A stretch of DNA of 12,773 bases, taken from positions 104,394 to 117,166 of the forward strand of contig NW_003156240.1 in assembly GCF_000003605.2 (NCBI RefSeq), in the 5' to 3' direction. The translations under genes and the position numbers were made by a program. The stretch comes from Saccoglossus kowalevskii. Lineage: Eukaryota > Hemichordata > Enteropneusta > Harrimaniidae. Below are positions 1 to 7,581 of this stretch, in pieces. A model generated the notes under the pieces. That model saw only the letters and a list, made by a program, of their open reading frames with translations. It ran no database searches and was not told where the DNA came from. The stretch's first letter is position 1. Each line of letters starts with the position of its first letter.

Positions 1-129
1 ACTATATGGTAGTACTGTAGTGAATCTCATATGAGTAGGCAGAAGGATCTATTACAAGATTGTAAAGTGGAGTCTATTTTTAAAACACATGACTCATGCC
101 TTGTAACATCCTGTATGGTTTAGAATCGA

Positions 130-350
130 CAGGCGCCAAATTGGCATTCAGACTAATGTAAATCAACCGTGGTTTTCATTCTTGTGGGTGTTAATATTGC
201 TCCCCATTGGTGTAATCTTCAATCTGCTTGACGTCATGGTGATTTGCATATTAAATAGGGCTCTCTACGTATGATTATTCAAATAAGGAGATGTGAATCG
301 TCATCGGGGAACACTTCCTCTGATGTCATTCACCTTATTTGCATATACTT
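130..350 (+). promoter_or_regulatory. Promoter- or enhancer-like block with duplicated CRE + octamer module
   Basis: Seen in order on the plus strand: GGCGCCAAA at 132-140 (E2F-type site, reverse orientation), ATTGG at 206-210 (inverted CCAAT box), TGACGTCA at 229-236 (perfect palindromic CRE), ATTTGCAT at 242-249 (perfect POU octamer), and a TATA-like TATTAAATAG at 249-258. A second pair follows in the same orientation: TGATGTCA at 321-328 and ATTTGCAT at 337-344. CpG dinucleotides are visibly more frequent over about 120-610 than in most of the window. Known: CCAAT, CRE/ATF, octamer and E2F sites are found together in cell-cycle and histone-type promoters in animals. Inferred: a plus-strand start site near 280-290. 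No histone ORF or histone 3' stem-loop follows, so the target gene is unknown. It could equally be a distal enhancer or chance clustering in AT-rich DNA. Confidence 0.4.
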
Positions 351-530
351 CATTCACTGTATACCGGTATGTTTTCCCCATTGCATGTGTGGGTTTTTTC
401 TTCCTTGCTTCGGTATGACAGTCCTAGCTGCTTTTATTCAGTGCCATTGACTTCACTTCGTAACCAAGCTGATTATAACTTGCTTGTCAGATAGCGGTTT
501 AATTTCAGTACTGTTAGTGGAAATCCATTG
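280..530 (+). other. Possible non-coding first exon (speculative)
   Basis: If the TATA-like box at 249-258 is used, transcription would begin around 280-290. The first good splice donor downstream is GTAAGG at 531, preceded by CATTG. An acceptor-like TTTAATTTCAG ends at 508, so 509-530 could instead be a 22-nt micro-exon. No reading frame of note lies in the interval, so any such exon would be 5' UTR. This rests only on the positions of promoter and donor motifs. Confidence 0.12.
361..370. repeat. Perfect 10-bp palindrome ATACCGGTAT
   Basis: The ten bases equal their own reverse complement. A related ATACCGGTAC occurs at 2818-2827. No function can be read from it alone. Confidence 0.6.
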
Positions 531-539
531 GTAAGGTCA

Positions 540-1042
540 TTTATGTTTCAATCATCTTTTAGAATAGATCTGTCTTAATTAACTGATATAAATTTGGTTG
601 TTCGATCTGTCCGCAAACTCCATCAATCAATCATGCGTATACTGAATACCAGCTAATCTATAATAACCTTAAGGTTAGAATTGTCATGTTTTCAGATCAA
701 ACCTTACGAAATCTTGAAGATTTGATTTGATTTCTTGTGTCCATGGTGGGTATGTTGTAAGATAATCACTAACATATGTGGTGGCTGTTTTAAATTAAAA
801 AAGTGATAATAAACTTGTACTAATTGTTGGATTTTTAAAAACACAATCATAAATTAGTCAAGGAATAACTTTGCAACATTTTATGCCAATTCTTCTACGT
901 TAAAAGTGCCATCTGCCGGAATTATCACCATAACAACATAAGTGTTGGATGAATTCATTTTTTTTAGGGGGGTAAGATGCTAGAGTGAAAGTCATACACA
1001 TTTTCTTAATTGACCTTCTTAATTACAATTTTACTCTATATC
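540..1042. other. AT-rich non-coding stretch
   Basis: No coding signal is seen on either strand. It holds short homopolymer runs, including T9 followed by AGGGGGG near 960-972, and nothing else I can support. Confidence 0.6.
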
Positions 1043-1123
1043 TGTGACGTAAATGCTTTAATTCTATTTTTAGATTGTATTATATTTGTTACATAATTGC
1101 TTTTATTCTATTTTTAGATTGTA
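1043..1123 (+). repeat. Two-copy tandem duplication, 44-bp period
   Basis: The block at 1043-1079 recurs at 1087-1123 with an offset of exactly 44 bases. The shared part is nearly identical over its last 25 bases (GCTTTNATTCTATTTTTAGA then TTGTA) and more diverged over the first dozen (TGTGACGTAAAT versus TGTTACATAATT). It is a local duplication with some age. The left copy contains TGACGTAA, a PAR-bZIP/ATF-like word lost in the right copy. Confidence 0.75.
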
Positions 1124-1131
1124 GCAGCCTT

Positions 1132-1579
1132 GGTTGGTTTACAATAATCCCTTAGTAAACACCATATGATGCACTTAAACCTAATATGTGTTCAACAATT
1201 TTTTTTTTGATATATGGATATTTTTCACCAGTTATGACTAGCTTTTTTAATATTTTTCCTATTTTAAAAATATTTTTCATCTTTTATCGTTAGACCAAAC
1301 GATGATATCATGTGTTTGGTAAAGAGATTGAATAATCTAACATTGTCTATGTAAATATGACTCAAAACTCTCACTGTCTTTTCAAATTAATTATTATAAG
1401 ATTATTGTTCAAATTAAAAATGAATATACATAAAAGCTTCTATCTCCTAATTAAATGCCAATTAAATCATGTTTCTTGTGTTTATACATTTTCACTGTTG
1501 ACAATAAACCGTTCAAAATGATGTATCAACTAACCTGCTTTGCCAGCTTGATCATTATATTTTCAACTTTTGTACAATT
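1132..1579. other. AT-rich stretch, perhaps the decayed 3' part of the adjoining retroelement
   Basis: No intact frame. Because the minus-strand reverse-transcriptase relic ends near 1580, its missing 3' part (the YADD catalytic motif, thumb region and 3' UTR) should lie here. I searched the minus strand of 1430-1580 for a YADD-like motif and saw none, so this part is either deleted or beyond recognition by eye. Confidence 0.35.
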
Positions 1580-2560
1580 AACAACCAATGTGTTTTACTA
1601 AATGAACTCTTAATCCATCCATATACATATTGAATAAACAAGGAGATAAACATTTTCTGGCACTACGCAGAAAATAATTGAAAACCAGCACTATAAAAAT
1701 CTATCAAAAAGCTTTGAAAAAAGAGTCCAATGATTAACTCTGTCAAACTCTTCTAAAAAAAAAACTGTATACATGTCAGGGGAGTGACCTTTAAACCTAA
1801 ACTGATGGCCGGCCAAATACTTATCACATCTAGACAAAATGATAACGTAATATAATTACTCTGCATATCCATACTTAATATCCGTAACTCTGGATGTATC
1901 CTTACAATTAGTACCATTATGGTGTCTAGCATTTGTGTAGGAAATAACGCATAGTGCACAACAGTAAAACAAATAAACTTGTATCAGCGTATTTGAAAAT
2001 CTTCACAATTATGCTATCAGCGGAGAGGCCCTTCTGATTTACCCATGGCTAAGTTAGTCATTTTTGATGGAGCAATTAACAATCATATCATTTTCAAATT
2101 CAATATCAGATATTCCACTCTTGACATAGTAATTTTGTTACTGTTATTGTTCACAGAAGATAGTGAATTGGTTAAACCACAATGATAGTATCCTATCCTG
2201 TGCATCTGAGGTAGCAGGGTTGTTTTGTTTTCCCAAAAATCCTTTTGTAACATTACTCGCAATACTTTTACCAAAAGCATTATCTTTAGACTGCTGTTAA
2301 TTTTTCCTACATACTTTAGAAGCATATTTAAATTGAGCATGAGACTTTCTCATAATCTTATTTGTGGAGTATTGTTTCCCACCACATAGACATCATAGCA
2401 TAACAGTTATTGAGATAGTCCACATGGACTACTCTTAACATTCTTGATGATTTTAATGGGTATACACAAAGCATCTATAATGTCATTATATAACTCATGT
2501 ATGTTAAGTGTTTCAAGTCTTTACACTCAGCATCCCTGCAAATGAAATCATCCTTGGATA
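1580..2560 (-). pseudogene. Decayed reverse-transcriptase ORF of a non-LTR (LINE-type) retrotransposon
   Basis: Pieces of one ORF2-type protein appear in the right order on the minus strand, shifting between frames. They are DDFICRDAECKDLKHL (2552-2513 region), ELYNDIIDAL (2496-2467), DFWENKTTLLPQ (2241-2206), MGKSEGP (2046-2026), KYADTSLFVLL (1994-1962), PTQMLDTIMV (1941-1912), then an unbroken 42-codon frame at 1822-1697 containing QFRFKGHSPDMY and FDRVNHWTLFSKLFDRF, and CLSPCLFNMYMDGL (1652-1611) followed by HLVKHIGC. In intact members of this LINE family the corresponding parts are a linker with DxxxFW, the GK..GPDG finger block, PTQMLDTIMVPI, NQFGFK..HSTDM, the KAFDRVNHW motif A carrying the first catalytic Asp, and the GVRQGGxLSPxLFNxYMDxL motif B. 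Here residues are missing between HSPDM and FDR and between FDRF and CLSP, several frameshifts and stops break the ORF, and YADD is not seen. The element is dead and old. The clade (CR1/L2/Jockey side) is my inference from remembered family motifs. Confidence 0.82.
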
Positions 2561-2803
2561 TGTAATCAGCTTTAAATACTTGAGGAATAGTTTAGAATAT
2601 TTAAGTAAACAAACCTCATCCAGGCCAGCCAATTCAATACATCGCGTGAAGCTTGAATGATGACAAATCAAAATGCTTAAGAAAATTAATATAACAGATC
2701 ATGGTGAGAAGAATATGGTTAGAACTGCATTGCATTTTGTGACATGTAAATTTGTTGGCAGCTGGTGTGGATATACAGTGGTCAATCTATGACGTCATTT
2801 GGT
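2561..2803. other. Non-coding stretch with a second perfect CRE
   Basis: This lies upstream of the recognisable retroelement protein. It may hold the end of its endonuclease region, but I cannot read one. TGACGTCA at 2790-2797 is a perfect CRE palindrome, the second in the window. Confidence 0.4.
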
Positions 2804-3034
2804 GAGCTTTACTATAATACCGGTACATAAAACTTATTGTCAATACCTAGAATTTGTAAGTCATGTATGACACAATTCTGTCTTTTTATATTTTTAAGTT
2901 TTATTCAGTATTATCTGCTAGCTCGATTGGTTTTATTAGTTATATTTGTATTAAGGTCATCTCAAATCTATTTATTTGATGAGATTTACTATAAAACATA
3001 AAAATTATTGTCAGTACCTAGAATTTGTAAGTCA
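2804..3034 (+). repeat. Interspersed repeat, copy 1, framed by short direct repeats
   Basis: The core at 2862-2974 (113 bp) matches two blocks at 5911-5973 and 6109-6158 almost base for base, the second over 50 bp with one mismatch. The core is flanked by a direct repeat: 2804-2863 and 2981-3034 share TTTACTATAA, ATTGTCARTACCTAGAATTT and GTAAGTCA in the same order and orientation, the left copy being slightly longer. The arrangement could be a ~177-bp tandem duplication cut short, or a small non-autonomous element with terminal direct repeats. No coding capacity is present. Confidence 0.7.
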
Positions 3035-3510
3035 GACAAAATGAAGTTTGTTGAAGTATCAAGATTTAAAACTAGCCTTCTAATCGCCTACTATCATAAC
3101 ACAGTTAAGCGTCAGATTCATCAACAATACCACTGATTTTATATTAAATAATCAAAATACTGATAAAAGTTATTATGACAAGCCTTGATAAGAGACTACT
3201 TCTTATTTGAATTACAAATTTTAGAACCAATTAACTTATTTTTAATGTGTTATGTTCAATTTTGGGCACAGCTCAAAGATTTTTTTGAAAGGGACGCATC
3301 ACCGCCATATAAGCGACCAAGGTGTATGCCGTACTCAACGTCCATGGATGTTTTACCTATTGCATATCAGTATTATGATAAACTTTGCCCTTTGTCAGAT
3401 TTGTTCATTTTTTTAAGATACCTTCACTTTTCTAATTTTAGTGAATAATTTTGTCATTTTTGGTAATAAATGCTATTTTCAAATTTGTCCTTGGGTGGAC
3501 CTCAGTCAGA
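3035..3510. other. Non-coding stretch
   Basis: A plus-strand open frame at 3185-3448 (87 codons, beginning at a TTG rather than ATG) has no family resemblance I recognise and lies in AT-rich sequence. It is most likely chance. TCTAATTTTAGTGAATA at 3431-3447 recurs diverged at 3751-3767, on the other side of the 35-bp array, suggesting that array grew inside an older repeat. Confidence 0.45.
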
Positions 3511-3652
3511 TTTGTTTGTGATAATACCATCAATTTTAGTAATATTTTGTTTGTGACAATACCATCAATTTTAGTAATATTTTGTTTGTGACAATACCAT
3601 CAATGTTAGTAATATTTTGTGACAATACCATCAATTTTAGTAATATTTTGTG
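3511..3652 (+). repeat. 35-bp minisatellite, about 4 copies
   Basis: Units begin at GTTTGTG, 3514, 3549 and 3584, exactly 35 bases apart. A fourth at 3619 has lost four bases (TTTG) from this start, making it 31 bp. The shared part is ACAATACCATCAATTTTAGT followed by AATATTTT. Copies differ at only one or two positions, so the expansion is recent. The period is not a multiple of three. Confidence 0.92.
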
Positions 3653-4147
3653 AAAAATGCTTTTATTGATTACATGTATTTTTGTAAAATGGCTACAGTA
3701 GCATATTTGCTTTGATAGTTTGGTTAACCTCTAATTTTCGTTTGTTAAATTCTCTAATTTTGGTGAATATTTTCATAATTAGTAAAAAATATTTTTTTCT
3801 TTTCAACTACCTAACTATACAGCAGTGCTATGTCAGCCGACACGCTGCTGGTTTTAAGTTTCTCATCAAAAAAGAATTGAACTTTTTTGTTAAATATTGC
3901 AAAAATATTTTTTTTTTCCATAATAAACCCCCCTCCTTATACCTGCAGGCTTTGTTTTATCATGTTTTTAAAAGCGTTTCTTCACGCTGGGACAATATAT
4001 GACAACTAAAGCCTAGGGGCTATAGAGGTGCAAATGGTTTTCAGATTTGAATGACATTGATTCACTTTGCATTTTATTTACTGAAAATAAAATAATGTCA
4101 GAGTACTAGCTTTCTTTAGATTGGCTGTCATTCAGCAGTTTAGATAA
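3653..4147. other. AT-rich non-coding stretch
   Basis: A plus-strand open frame at 3712-4002 is rich in F, L, I, K and N, as expected from AT-rich DNA, and shows no domain. Short T runs (for example near 3908-3917) and a CCTGCAGG octamer palindrome at 3951-3958 are present. Nothing else is supported. Confidence 0.5.
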
Positions 4148-4173
4148 TCATGTGATTGGCAATACATTCTTAC

Positions 4174-4215
4174 CTGTTTGCTTGTCTATAAGTGTACTTA
4201 CTAGTGACTCCATGA
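4174..4215 (-). other. Candidate 42-nt mini-exon (minus strand)
   Basis: Read on the minus strand, a branch-point-like CTATTAATG is followed by a pyrimidine-rich tract and TTTTTTAG, with acceptor AG at 4217-4216. Then come 42 nt and a near-ideal donor, ACAG then GTAAGA, with the intron GT at 4173-4172. The frame with 2 nt before and 1 nt after is open and gives MESLVSTLIDKQT. A second frame is also open. The exon would be phase-symmetric and could be skipped without a frameshift. An internal GTAAGT also exists. The peptide is not one I recognise. Splice-like pairs arise by chance in sequence of this length, so this is a candidate only. Confidence 0.28.
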
Positions 4216-4384
4216 CTAAAAAAGGAAATGAAACAGAATCATTAATAGTGCAAGTATACAGAGAAAGCATGCCAGGAGCCAACACAATGTCTGAGTGCAT
4301 ATTTTGCATCATTGACGTAAATGTGGTATTATAATGTATTATAGATCCTTTCAGTTCCGAGTGTTGTAAGGCCATATGTTTCCC

Positions 4385-4790
4385 ACTTGCTGGATACCAG
4401 CCTATCAGTGGGCTCCATCAATCTATATACACATATCTGTTTAATCAGGTCATGTGTTGTATGCACCTGCTAGTAGGTACCATCCAATCAGTGGCCACCA
4501 TCAATCTATATACACATATCTGTTTAATCAGGTCATGTATCGTATGCACCTGCTAGTAGGTACCATCCAATCAGTGGCCACCATCAATCTATATACACAT
4601 ATCCGTTTAATCAGGTCATGTATCGTATGCACCTGCTAGTAGGTACCATCCAATCAGTGGCCTCCACCAATCTATATACACATATCTGTTTAATCAGGTC
4701 ATGTATCGTATGCACCTGCTAGTAGGTACCATCCAATCAGTGGCTTTTCCCAGTGTATATATGTAAGCCCTTTTAATCAGGTCGCATGCC
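4385..4790 (+). repeat. 83-bp minisatellite, about 5 copies
   Basis: The GGTCATGT anchor falls at 4448, 4531, 4614 and 4697, with a diverged counterpart at 4780, every step exactly 83 bases. The inner copies are almost identical; the left edge (4385-4447) and right edge (4741-4790) copies are diverged, as is usual for arrays that homogenise in the middle. Each inner unit has an imperfect palindrome ACCTGCTAGTAGGT (12 of 14 positions symmetric, for example 4465-4478) and a CCAAT word. The open frame across the array is an artefact: 83 is not a multiple of three, so the frame changes with each unit. Confidence 0.93.
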
Positions 4791-5273
4791 AGACACATCC
4801 CCCTCAAAAGACAATACTTTCCAGGGATTTAATGAGAATCTCCAAGTGAATGTTAACCCATACAGTCTTCATATATATTCCTTGCATTATTACATTGTTC
4901 TGGTCCTTCTAACATCAACTAGGTACAATAGATTCAACAATGAATGCAATACATGTTGTGTACATCTGTACACCTATGAATTCCCAGTTTTAAGGTATTA
5001 TTTTGATTAGTACAATAACTCGCCATCCCAGAATATAACGTCCAAAGACTACACATCTTAAAGTCTATGTCAGGTATATTAAAAAACACACATGTTCAAT
5101 TATTAATACAATATATGCATGATGGTTGTATTCAAAATGAATATGAATGCATTTTTCATTTGAAATGGCCAAATCAATGTACAGTGTACGTCAAATGCAC
5201 ATACTCATGGACCTGGTGTATAACAACCATATTTTATCTGTTAGAACCAAATGTCTAGTTTAAGTATGTTTCA
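4791..5273. other. Non-coding stretch
   Basis: Open frames at 4786-5010 and 5067-5258 have no recognisable domain and no start or splice context worth noting. No repeat was seen. Confidence 0.5.
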
Positions 5274-5290
5274 ATGCACTCTGAGTGCAT
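5274..5290. repeat. Perfect 17-bp inverted repeat with 1-base centre
   Basis: ATGCACTC and GAGTGCAT are exact reverse complements separated by a single T. It is followed by CGATCGAT at 5293-5300, which contains two overlapping short palindromes. This may be a binding site for a dimeric factor, or chance. Confidence 0.7.
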
Positions 5291-5686
5291 GGCGATCGAT
5301 ATTATTTATTACTCAAACAGGCTAGAAGTCACAAAGTATAATAGTGAGTTTAGCGACTGACACATAGTATAGGACAATGCATTCGCATACTGCCTGAGTT
5401 AAAACTAAATTTTCGATATTCTCATAATAACCTTATCATAATATTATACAGTACGTTGTTTATTTTATTAGAAGCGTATGCTCCAATAGTTATGTGTATT
5501 ATAAACTTGATTTTAAAAATATCACTTATTTTGAGCATAAACACACCTCATTTTTAAAAGTGCATATGCTACTAATAGAACACATATGGTATATCTTTTC
5601 ACAGCTTTTAGTAATAATTTAATGAGATAACTCCCAAAAGTGCCAACAGCGAACTTTTTGTGTTGTGCGAACATTTGCATTCAGTG
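5291..5686. other. AT-rich non-coding stretch with one octamer
   Basis: No coding signal. ATTTGCAT at 5673-5680 is the third perfect octamer in the window and lies just before a hairpin. Confidence 0.5.
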
Positions 5687-5714
5687 GCGCTATAGTGCTA
5701 TCACACTATAGGGC
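5687..5714. repeat. Hairpin: 8-bp perfect stem, 6-nt loop
   Basis: CTATAGTG at 5690-5697 and CACTATAG at 5704-5711 are exact reverse complements around CTATCA. Outside a G/G mismatch, two more pairs form (5687 with 5714, 5688 with 5713). There is no T run after it, so it does not look like a terminator, and the context is eukaryotic in any case. Confidence 0.65.
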
Positions 5715-5736
5715 TTGTGTATCGTATTTACATCAA

Positions 5737-5745
5737 TGACCTTGA
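5737..5745 (-). promoter_or_regulatory. Extended nuclear-receptor half-site TCAAGGTCA
   Basis: On the minus strand this is an exact match to the ERR/SF-1 (NR3B/NR5A) monomer site TCAAGGTCA. A second exact match lies on the plus strand at 10373-10381. Occupancy is unknown. Confidence 0.25.
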
Positions 5746-5910
5746 ATGTGTTTAGTATTGGTGGGAAAGTTAGAACAAGTACAGATACATTTGTATATGA
5801 ATGCCAATACAGCTATATTACGAAACAGTGAATAAGATGTAGAATAATTAATTGTATTGCAGGTCATTTAGAAATGAATTGTTTTCACTTGGGACTATCA
5901 AGCAATTTAA

Positions 5911-6158
5911 CATGTATGACACGATTCTGTTTTTTATATTTTTAAGTTTTATTCAGTATTGTCTGTTAGCTTGGCTGTATTTTCACATTTCAGATCTATG
6001 TTCTGCACAAAGGTACATGTATGTCCATGCACATTCATCTTAATGATCTGAGTTAACCCTGAAATAAAATGAATGTCACTCACAGCATAGTAGGGTTCAA
6101 CTGTTTGGGATTGGTTTTATTAGTTATATTTGTATTAAGGTCATCTCAAGTCTATTTA
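5911..6158 (+). repeat. Interspersed repeat, copy 2, split by ~134 bp
   Basis: 5911-5973 matches 2862-2924 with a few substitutions and one single-base indel. 6109-6158 matches 2925-2974 with one mismatch. The two blocks abut in copy 1 but are separated here by about 134 bases (5975-6108). TTGG occurs at both edges (5971-5974 and 6105-6108), as a 4-bp target-site duplication would. The intervening DNA may be a small inserted element, or copy 1 may have a deletion. No coding content was seen in it. Confidence 0.7.
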
Positions 6159-6578
6159 CTATGACAGTTCCCTGTGCTATCAATTTAGTTCAAGCATTGG
6201 TCTATTCCATTATAATACAAGGGACATGGGTTGATTCTAAGATGATAGGAAGTATGTTGATATAGAATAATATTTCAATTTACTGTAAGTTATTAACTGT
6301 AAGAGGAGATTTGTAAACAAAGCACCAAGTCTGAAAGGTCATGTTGGTCATTCCTGGAATGATGTTGGTAAAAAAAAAATTATTTGTTTCTGGTCAGCAC
6401 TTATGTATGTGCTTGTCTGTCAAAATACTGTAAAAAGCAATATTTTTTTAAAACAATTCTAGACCAAGAACTAATCTTTTCTTTTTATTTATTGCTGTAT
6501 ATTGTAACATTTACATTTTTTTTATATCTGCATTATTGATTTTTGGCTTTGAAATAACCAACTTTGAATGTGTCGATT
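6159..6578. other. Non-coding stretch with a DR3-like site
   Basis: No frame of note. AGGTCA-TGT-TGGTCA at 6336-6350 is a direct repeat of nuclear-receptor half-sites with a 3-base spacer and one mismatch from consensus. An A9 run lies near 6370. Confidence 0.4.
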
Positions 6579-6591
6579 AGGTCAAAGGTCA
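6579..6591 (+). promoter_or_regulatory. Perfect DR1 nuclear-receptor element
   Basis: AGGTCA, A, AGGTCA: two perfect half-sites with one spacer base, the type bound by HNF4 and RXR heterodimers. It could equally be part of a dispersed repeat, since AGGTCAAAG recurs at 9573 and 10376. Confidence 0.4.
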
Positions 6592-6805
6592 CTGATGCTA
6601 TTCCTTTGGATAGTAAGTGGTAAAATGTGACTTTCTGATGACGCATTTTGGTCTCTTCTAATTATTTACATTGATTGTCAAATGTCAGGAGGGTCATCTG
6701 AGATAACCAAACAACTCTTCTATGTATAGCATTGATTGACCTATCATGTTTTACCATAAACTCTGAGATATTGTATTACATATTTGATAATATTCAGTAT
6801 TTTGA

Positions 6806-6807
<2 letters not shown>

Positions 6808-6844
<37 letters not shown>

Positions 6845-6857
6845 ATATGTGTGTGTA
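6808..6857 (+). repeat. (TG)n microsatellite
   Basis: An uninterrupted run of about 17 TG units covers 6808-6842, followed by a degenerate TTATATGTGTGTGTA tail. Such tracts are length-variable and can adopt Z-DNA. Confidence 0.97.
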
Positions 6858-7432
6858 TAGTTTACACAATGGTCTATATAGTGATATTTTCCCAAAACAA
6901 AGCTAGAGTTTACTAAGTTTCAGCACAAGAGTCTATATACTGCCATTTCCTGGTGATTATACTTTTCACCAAATTCAATTATAATTAAATTTGCACAATA
7001 TTAAATGAATCACATTTGGCTATTTTTGTCTCCTGCATAAAACATATAATGGGAGTCTTTGTTGCTTCCTGTCTGTCTGTATGTATGTGTGTTTGCTCCA
7101 CGATCCTCGAATATACTGAAAAGTTCTAGTATTTGAAAGGTGTCCTGTAGAGTCAGATGAAAAATTAACAAAAATCTATTACTGTAGCAAAGTGGTCTAT
7201 TGAAATCACCATTAAAATGTAATGAAATGAATTGGTTTGATGATCAATGTAAAAAAGGCTATTACTGTCACAGTATGGTTTAACCATAGTAAAAATGATC
7301 AAAGTTTTCATGAAATAATTCTGGAAAACTGATAAAAAATCCCGGAATTTTATTTCAATTTCGGTGTACAAATGTATGAACAAAAACAAAAATGGTATAC
7401 AGCTTTGCCATCATACTTGTATATTTCATTAA
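6858..7432. other. Non-coding stretch with a short simple-sequence patch
   Basis: GTCTGTCTGTATGTATGTGT around 7071-7090 is a small mixed tetranucleotide patch. The minus-strand open frame at 7165-7389 has no recognisable domain. Confidence 0.5.
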
Positions 7433-7581
7433 AGCGAGGGAGTTGTCACCTAGACGTGCGTCACATGGCCATAGTGTGTCATTGTTTACAAACAAGCGTC
7501 TACCCATGAGCCTTTGCATTTTTTGCGTGTGTTTAAATTCCACGCGCTTTAAATTCTTGAATGCAAAAGTTAACTTTTGCA
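7433..7581. other. CpG-richer patch ending in a perfect 20-bp palindrome
   Basis: About seven CpGs occur within 7433-7551 (GCGAGG, GACGTGCGTC, AGCGTC, TGCGTG, CACGCGC) in otherwise CpG-poor surroundings. At 7562-7581, TGCAAAAGTT is followed directly by its exact reverse complement. Open frames cross the patch on both strands (7392-7694 plus, 7355-7582 minus), but neither gives a protein I recognise. A small regulatory element is possible. Confidence 0.4.

Noticed and set aside
1808-1815. GGCCGGCC palindrome as a special site
   Set aside because: It lies inside the decayed retroelement reading frame (codons for L-A-G-H), so it needs no separate explanation.
3185-3448. 87-codon frame with a proline/arginine-rich middle
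   Set aside because: It begins at TTG, not ATG, has no splice support and matches no family I know.
3712-4002. 96-codon plus-strand open frame as a gene
   Set aside because: Composition (F, L, I, N, K, S) is that of translated AT-rich DNA, with T-run-encoded phenylalanines and no recognisable domain.
4454-4639. Open frame across the 83-bp array as a repeat protein
   Set aside because: The period is not a multiple of three, so each unit is read in a different frame; it is an artefact of the tandem repeat.
6093-6103. GGTTCAACTGT as a tRNA B box
   Set aside because: It lacks the CC end of the B box, has no A box upstream and cannot fold as a tRNA.
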